Below are positions 62,708-64,000 of a stretch of 64,000 nucleotides of DNA, one piece after another. Positions within the stretch are counted from its first letter, which is position 1. Each line of letters begins with the position of its first letter. The position numbers were made by a program, and so were the translations under genes. The notes beneath the pieces were generated by a model. That model had not been told where the DNA came from. It saw only the letters and a list, made by a program, of their open reading frames with translations, and searched no databases. Source of the DNA: Gloeocapsa sp. PCC 7428 (GTDB taxonomy: Bacteria; Cyanobacteriota; Cyanobacteriia; Cyanobacteriales; Chroococcidiopsidaceae); assembly GCF_000317555.1 (NCBI RefSeq), contig NC_019745.1, positions 5,212,001 through 5,276,000 on the forward strand. The letters are read 5' to 3'.

Positions 62708-64000
62708 ATGGCTCGGATTAATCTATTAGATACTCGCACCACAAGTTTTGGTGATTTAATCAGCAATGGCAAGATCTACCGAGTACCACCTTTCCAGCGT
62801 GATTATTCTTGGAGCGAAGAAAATTGGGAGGACCTTTGGCAAGATATTTTAGCACTTCATACTAATCCTGACTCTAGTCACTACATGGGAGCAATAGTTC
62901 TGCAAAGCTCCAGCACTTCAGATAAAGAGTTTACAATCATCGATGGGCAACAACGATTAGCTACTCTCAGTATTATTGCCATTGCTGTTATTCAGAAGAT
63001 TCAAAACCTTGTAGATCGAGAAGAGGAGGCTGAAGCTAACACAGAGCGACAAGAAATTTTAAGGCGCACCTACCTCAGTGACAGAGATCCACGTTCTCTT
63101 CGCTACTCAAGTAAGCTGCTTTTGAATGAAAATAACAATGACTTCTATCAAAGTAATCTGATTAATCTCAGAACGCCACGAAATATCCGCTCTCTTTCAA
63201 AATCTAACCAACTTCTCTGGCGAGCTTTTCAATACTTCTCTGATTGCTTAGAGAAACTGCAAGAAGTTATTCATAGTGGAGAAAAACTAGCGATATTTTT
63301 AACAGATAATGTTGCCCAAAGGTTACTTTTTATTCAGATAAATGTCGAAGATGAATTGAATGCATACATAGTTTTTGAAACATTAAATGCTAGAGGTATC
63401 GAATTAAGTGCAACAGATTTACTGAAGAACTATTTATTTTCCCTTTTCCGTGGACCAGATGATCTCCAGGAAGCACAGCGACAATGGAGAAGAATTATCA
63501 ATACAGTTCAAATGGAAAACTTTCCTGATTTTTTGCGTTATTACCTCAGTCTCAGAGAAACCAGAGTAAGACGCGAACGATTGTTTAAAGTTATTCGTGA
63601 ATCTGTGAAGAATGCCCAACAAGCATTCGACTTACTCGATCAACTAGAAAATTATAGTAGCCTTTTTATTGCTCTTGGTAACTCTAATGATGAATTCTGG
63701 CGGGATACTCCAGAAAATCGTTCCTATATCCGCGAACTTGAGTTATTTAAAGTAAGGCAAGCCTATCCAACGCTATTTGCTGCACACGAGAAGTTTACTC
63801 CCGAAAACTTCACTCGCTTACTAAAACTTGTTTGTGTACTTTCCTTTCGTTACACCATAGTTAGTAGTCTCAATCCTAATGAATTAGAAACACTTTACAA
63901 CAAAGTGGCAATTGCAATTACAAGTGGTGAACTAACTAGTCCAAGGCAAGTGTTTGATAATCTGCGCTCAGTTTACGTTTCAGATGAAAAATTCTCACAA
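62708..64000 (+). CDS. DUF262 family protein, 5' part (right edge)
   Basis: 431 codons from ATG 62708, open to the end of the window. DUF262 N-terminal signature KIYRVPPFQRDYSWSEENW near 22 and TIIDGQQRLATLSIIAI near 77, then IVFETLNARGIELSATDLLKN near 222. Only the GmrS-like half is inside the window, so a DUF1524 nuclease tail or a separate GmrD gene cannot be checked. It is distinct in sequence from the 563-residue copy at 37191-38882. Likely an anti-phage type IV restriction component. Confidence 0.85.
   Translation, partial: MARINLLDTRTTSFGDLISNGKIYRVPPFQRDYSWSEENWEDLWQDILALHTNPDSSHYMGAIVLQSSSTSDKEFTIIDGQQRLATLSIIAIAVIQKIQNLVDREEEAEANTERQEILRRTYLSDRDPRSLRYSSKLLLNENNNDFYQSNLINLRTPRNIRSLSKSNQLLWRAFQYFSDCLEKLQEVIHSGEKLAIFLTDNVAQRLLFIQINVEDELNAYIVFETLNARGIELSATDLLKNYLFSLFRGPDDLQEAQRQWRRIINTVQMENFPDFLRYYLSLRETRVRRERLFKVIRESVKNAQQAFDLLDQLENYSSLFIALGNSNDEFWRDTPENRSYIRELELFKVRQAYPTLFAAHEKFTPENFTRLLKLVCVLSFRYTIVSSLNPNELETLYNKVAIAITSGELTSPRQVFDNLRSVYVSDEKFSQ

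Overview
The window is a dense piece of a cyanobacterial chromosome. The evidence is the very frequent HIP1 octamer (GCGATCGC) in genes on both strands, cyanobacterium-typical families (DUF3531, DUF3122, an NblB-like HEAT protein, a Sll0314/Alr1548-type TPR protein, an AMIN-TonB receptor), many Uma2 genes and short heptamer repeats between genes. The genus cannot be fixed; gene content would fit a Chroococcidiopsis/Gloeocapsopsis-like organism, which is a guess. I see no rRNA, tRNA, CRISPR array, transposase or phage gene.

Layout. 1-13.7 kb: housekeeping and metabolism (GNAT acetyltransferase, GalU-type uridylyltransferase, leuS, a GGDEF diguanylate cyclase, an AAA-less M41-type protease, PEP synthase, a universal stress protein, and a DUF3122 plus bactofilin-like membrane pair). 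13.7-22.4 kb: a long minus-strand block. It holds a 1040-residue protein with a DUF4132-type C-terminus, preceded by a small protein ending in a MoaD/ThiS/ubiquitin-like Gly-Gly, then NblB-like HEAT, CBS, M42 peptidase, histidine kinase and RHH protein genes. 22.7-25.4 kb: lepA and a Uma2 gene. 25.5-35.9 kb: a siderophore-iron island with an AraC/PchR-type regulator, AMIN-TonB receptor, FecB-type lipoprotein, sucrase/ferredoxin-like protein and two ABC half-transporters of exporter fold, but no FecCDE-type importer.

36-41.7 kb: the two halves of a split photolyase-like flavoprotein separated by a ruined potassium-channel gene and a DUF262/DUF1524 (GmrSD-type) nuclease, followed by a PD-(D/E)xK nuclease-like gene coupled to a cysteine desulfurase. 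41.8-47 kb: a minus-strand trio of animal-type heme peroxidase, a 756-residue protein with possible quinoprotein (LodA-like) traits, and a LodB/GoxB-like flavoprotein. 47.2-62.6 kb: rpiA, aldo/keto reductase, Tat-exported superoxide dismutase, rsmG, an ECF-type ATPase, TPR protein, DUF3531, NUDIX, prs, a Ser/Thr kinase, bioD, Uma2, an M20 amidohydrolase, a GST and a 2-hydroxyacid dehydrogenase. The window ends inside a second DUF262 gene.

The most unusual items are the Gly-Gly beta-grasp protein beside the DUF4132 protein, the peroxidase/quinoprotein-like/flavoprotein trio, the iron island whose inner-membrane step is probably a heterodimeric exporter-fold ABC transporter, the split photolyase, and several repeat families that overlap stop codons or have invaded a reading frame. 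All family calls come from reading the translated sequences; no database search was run.
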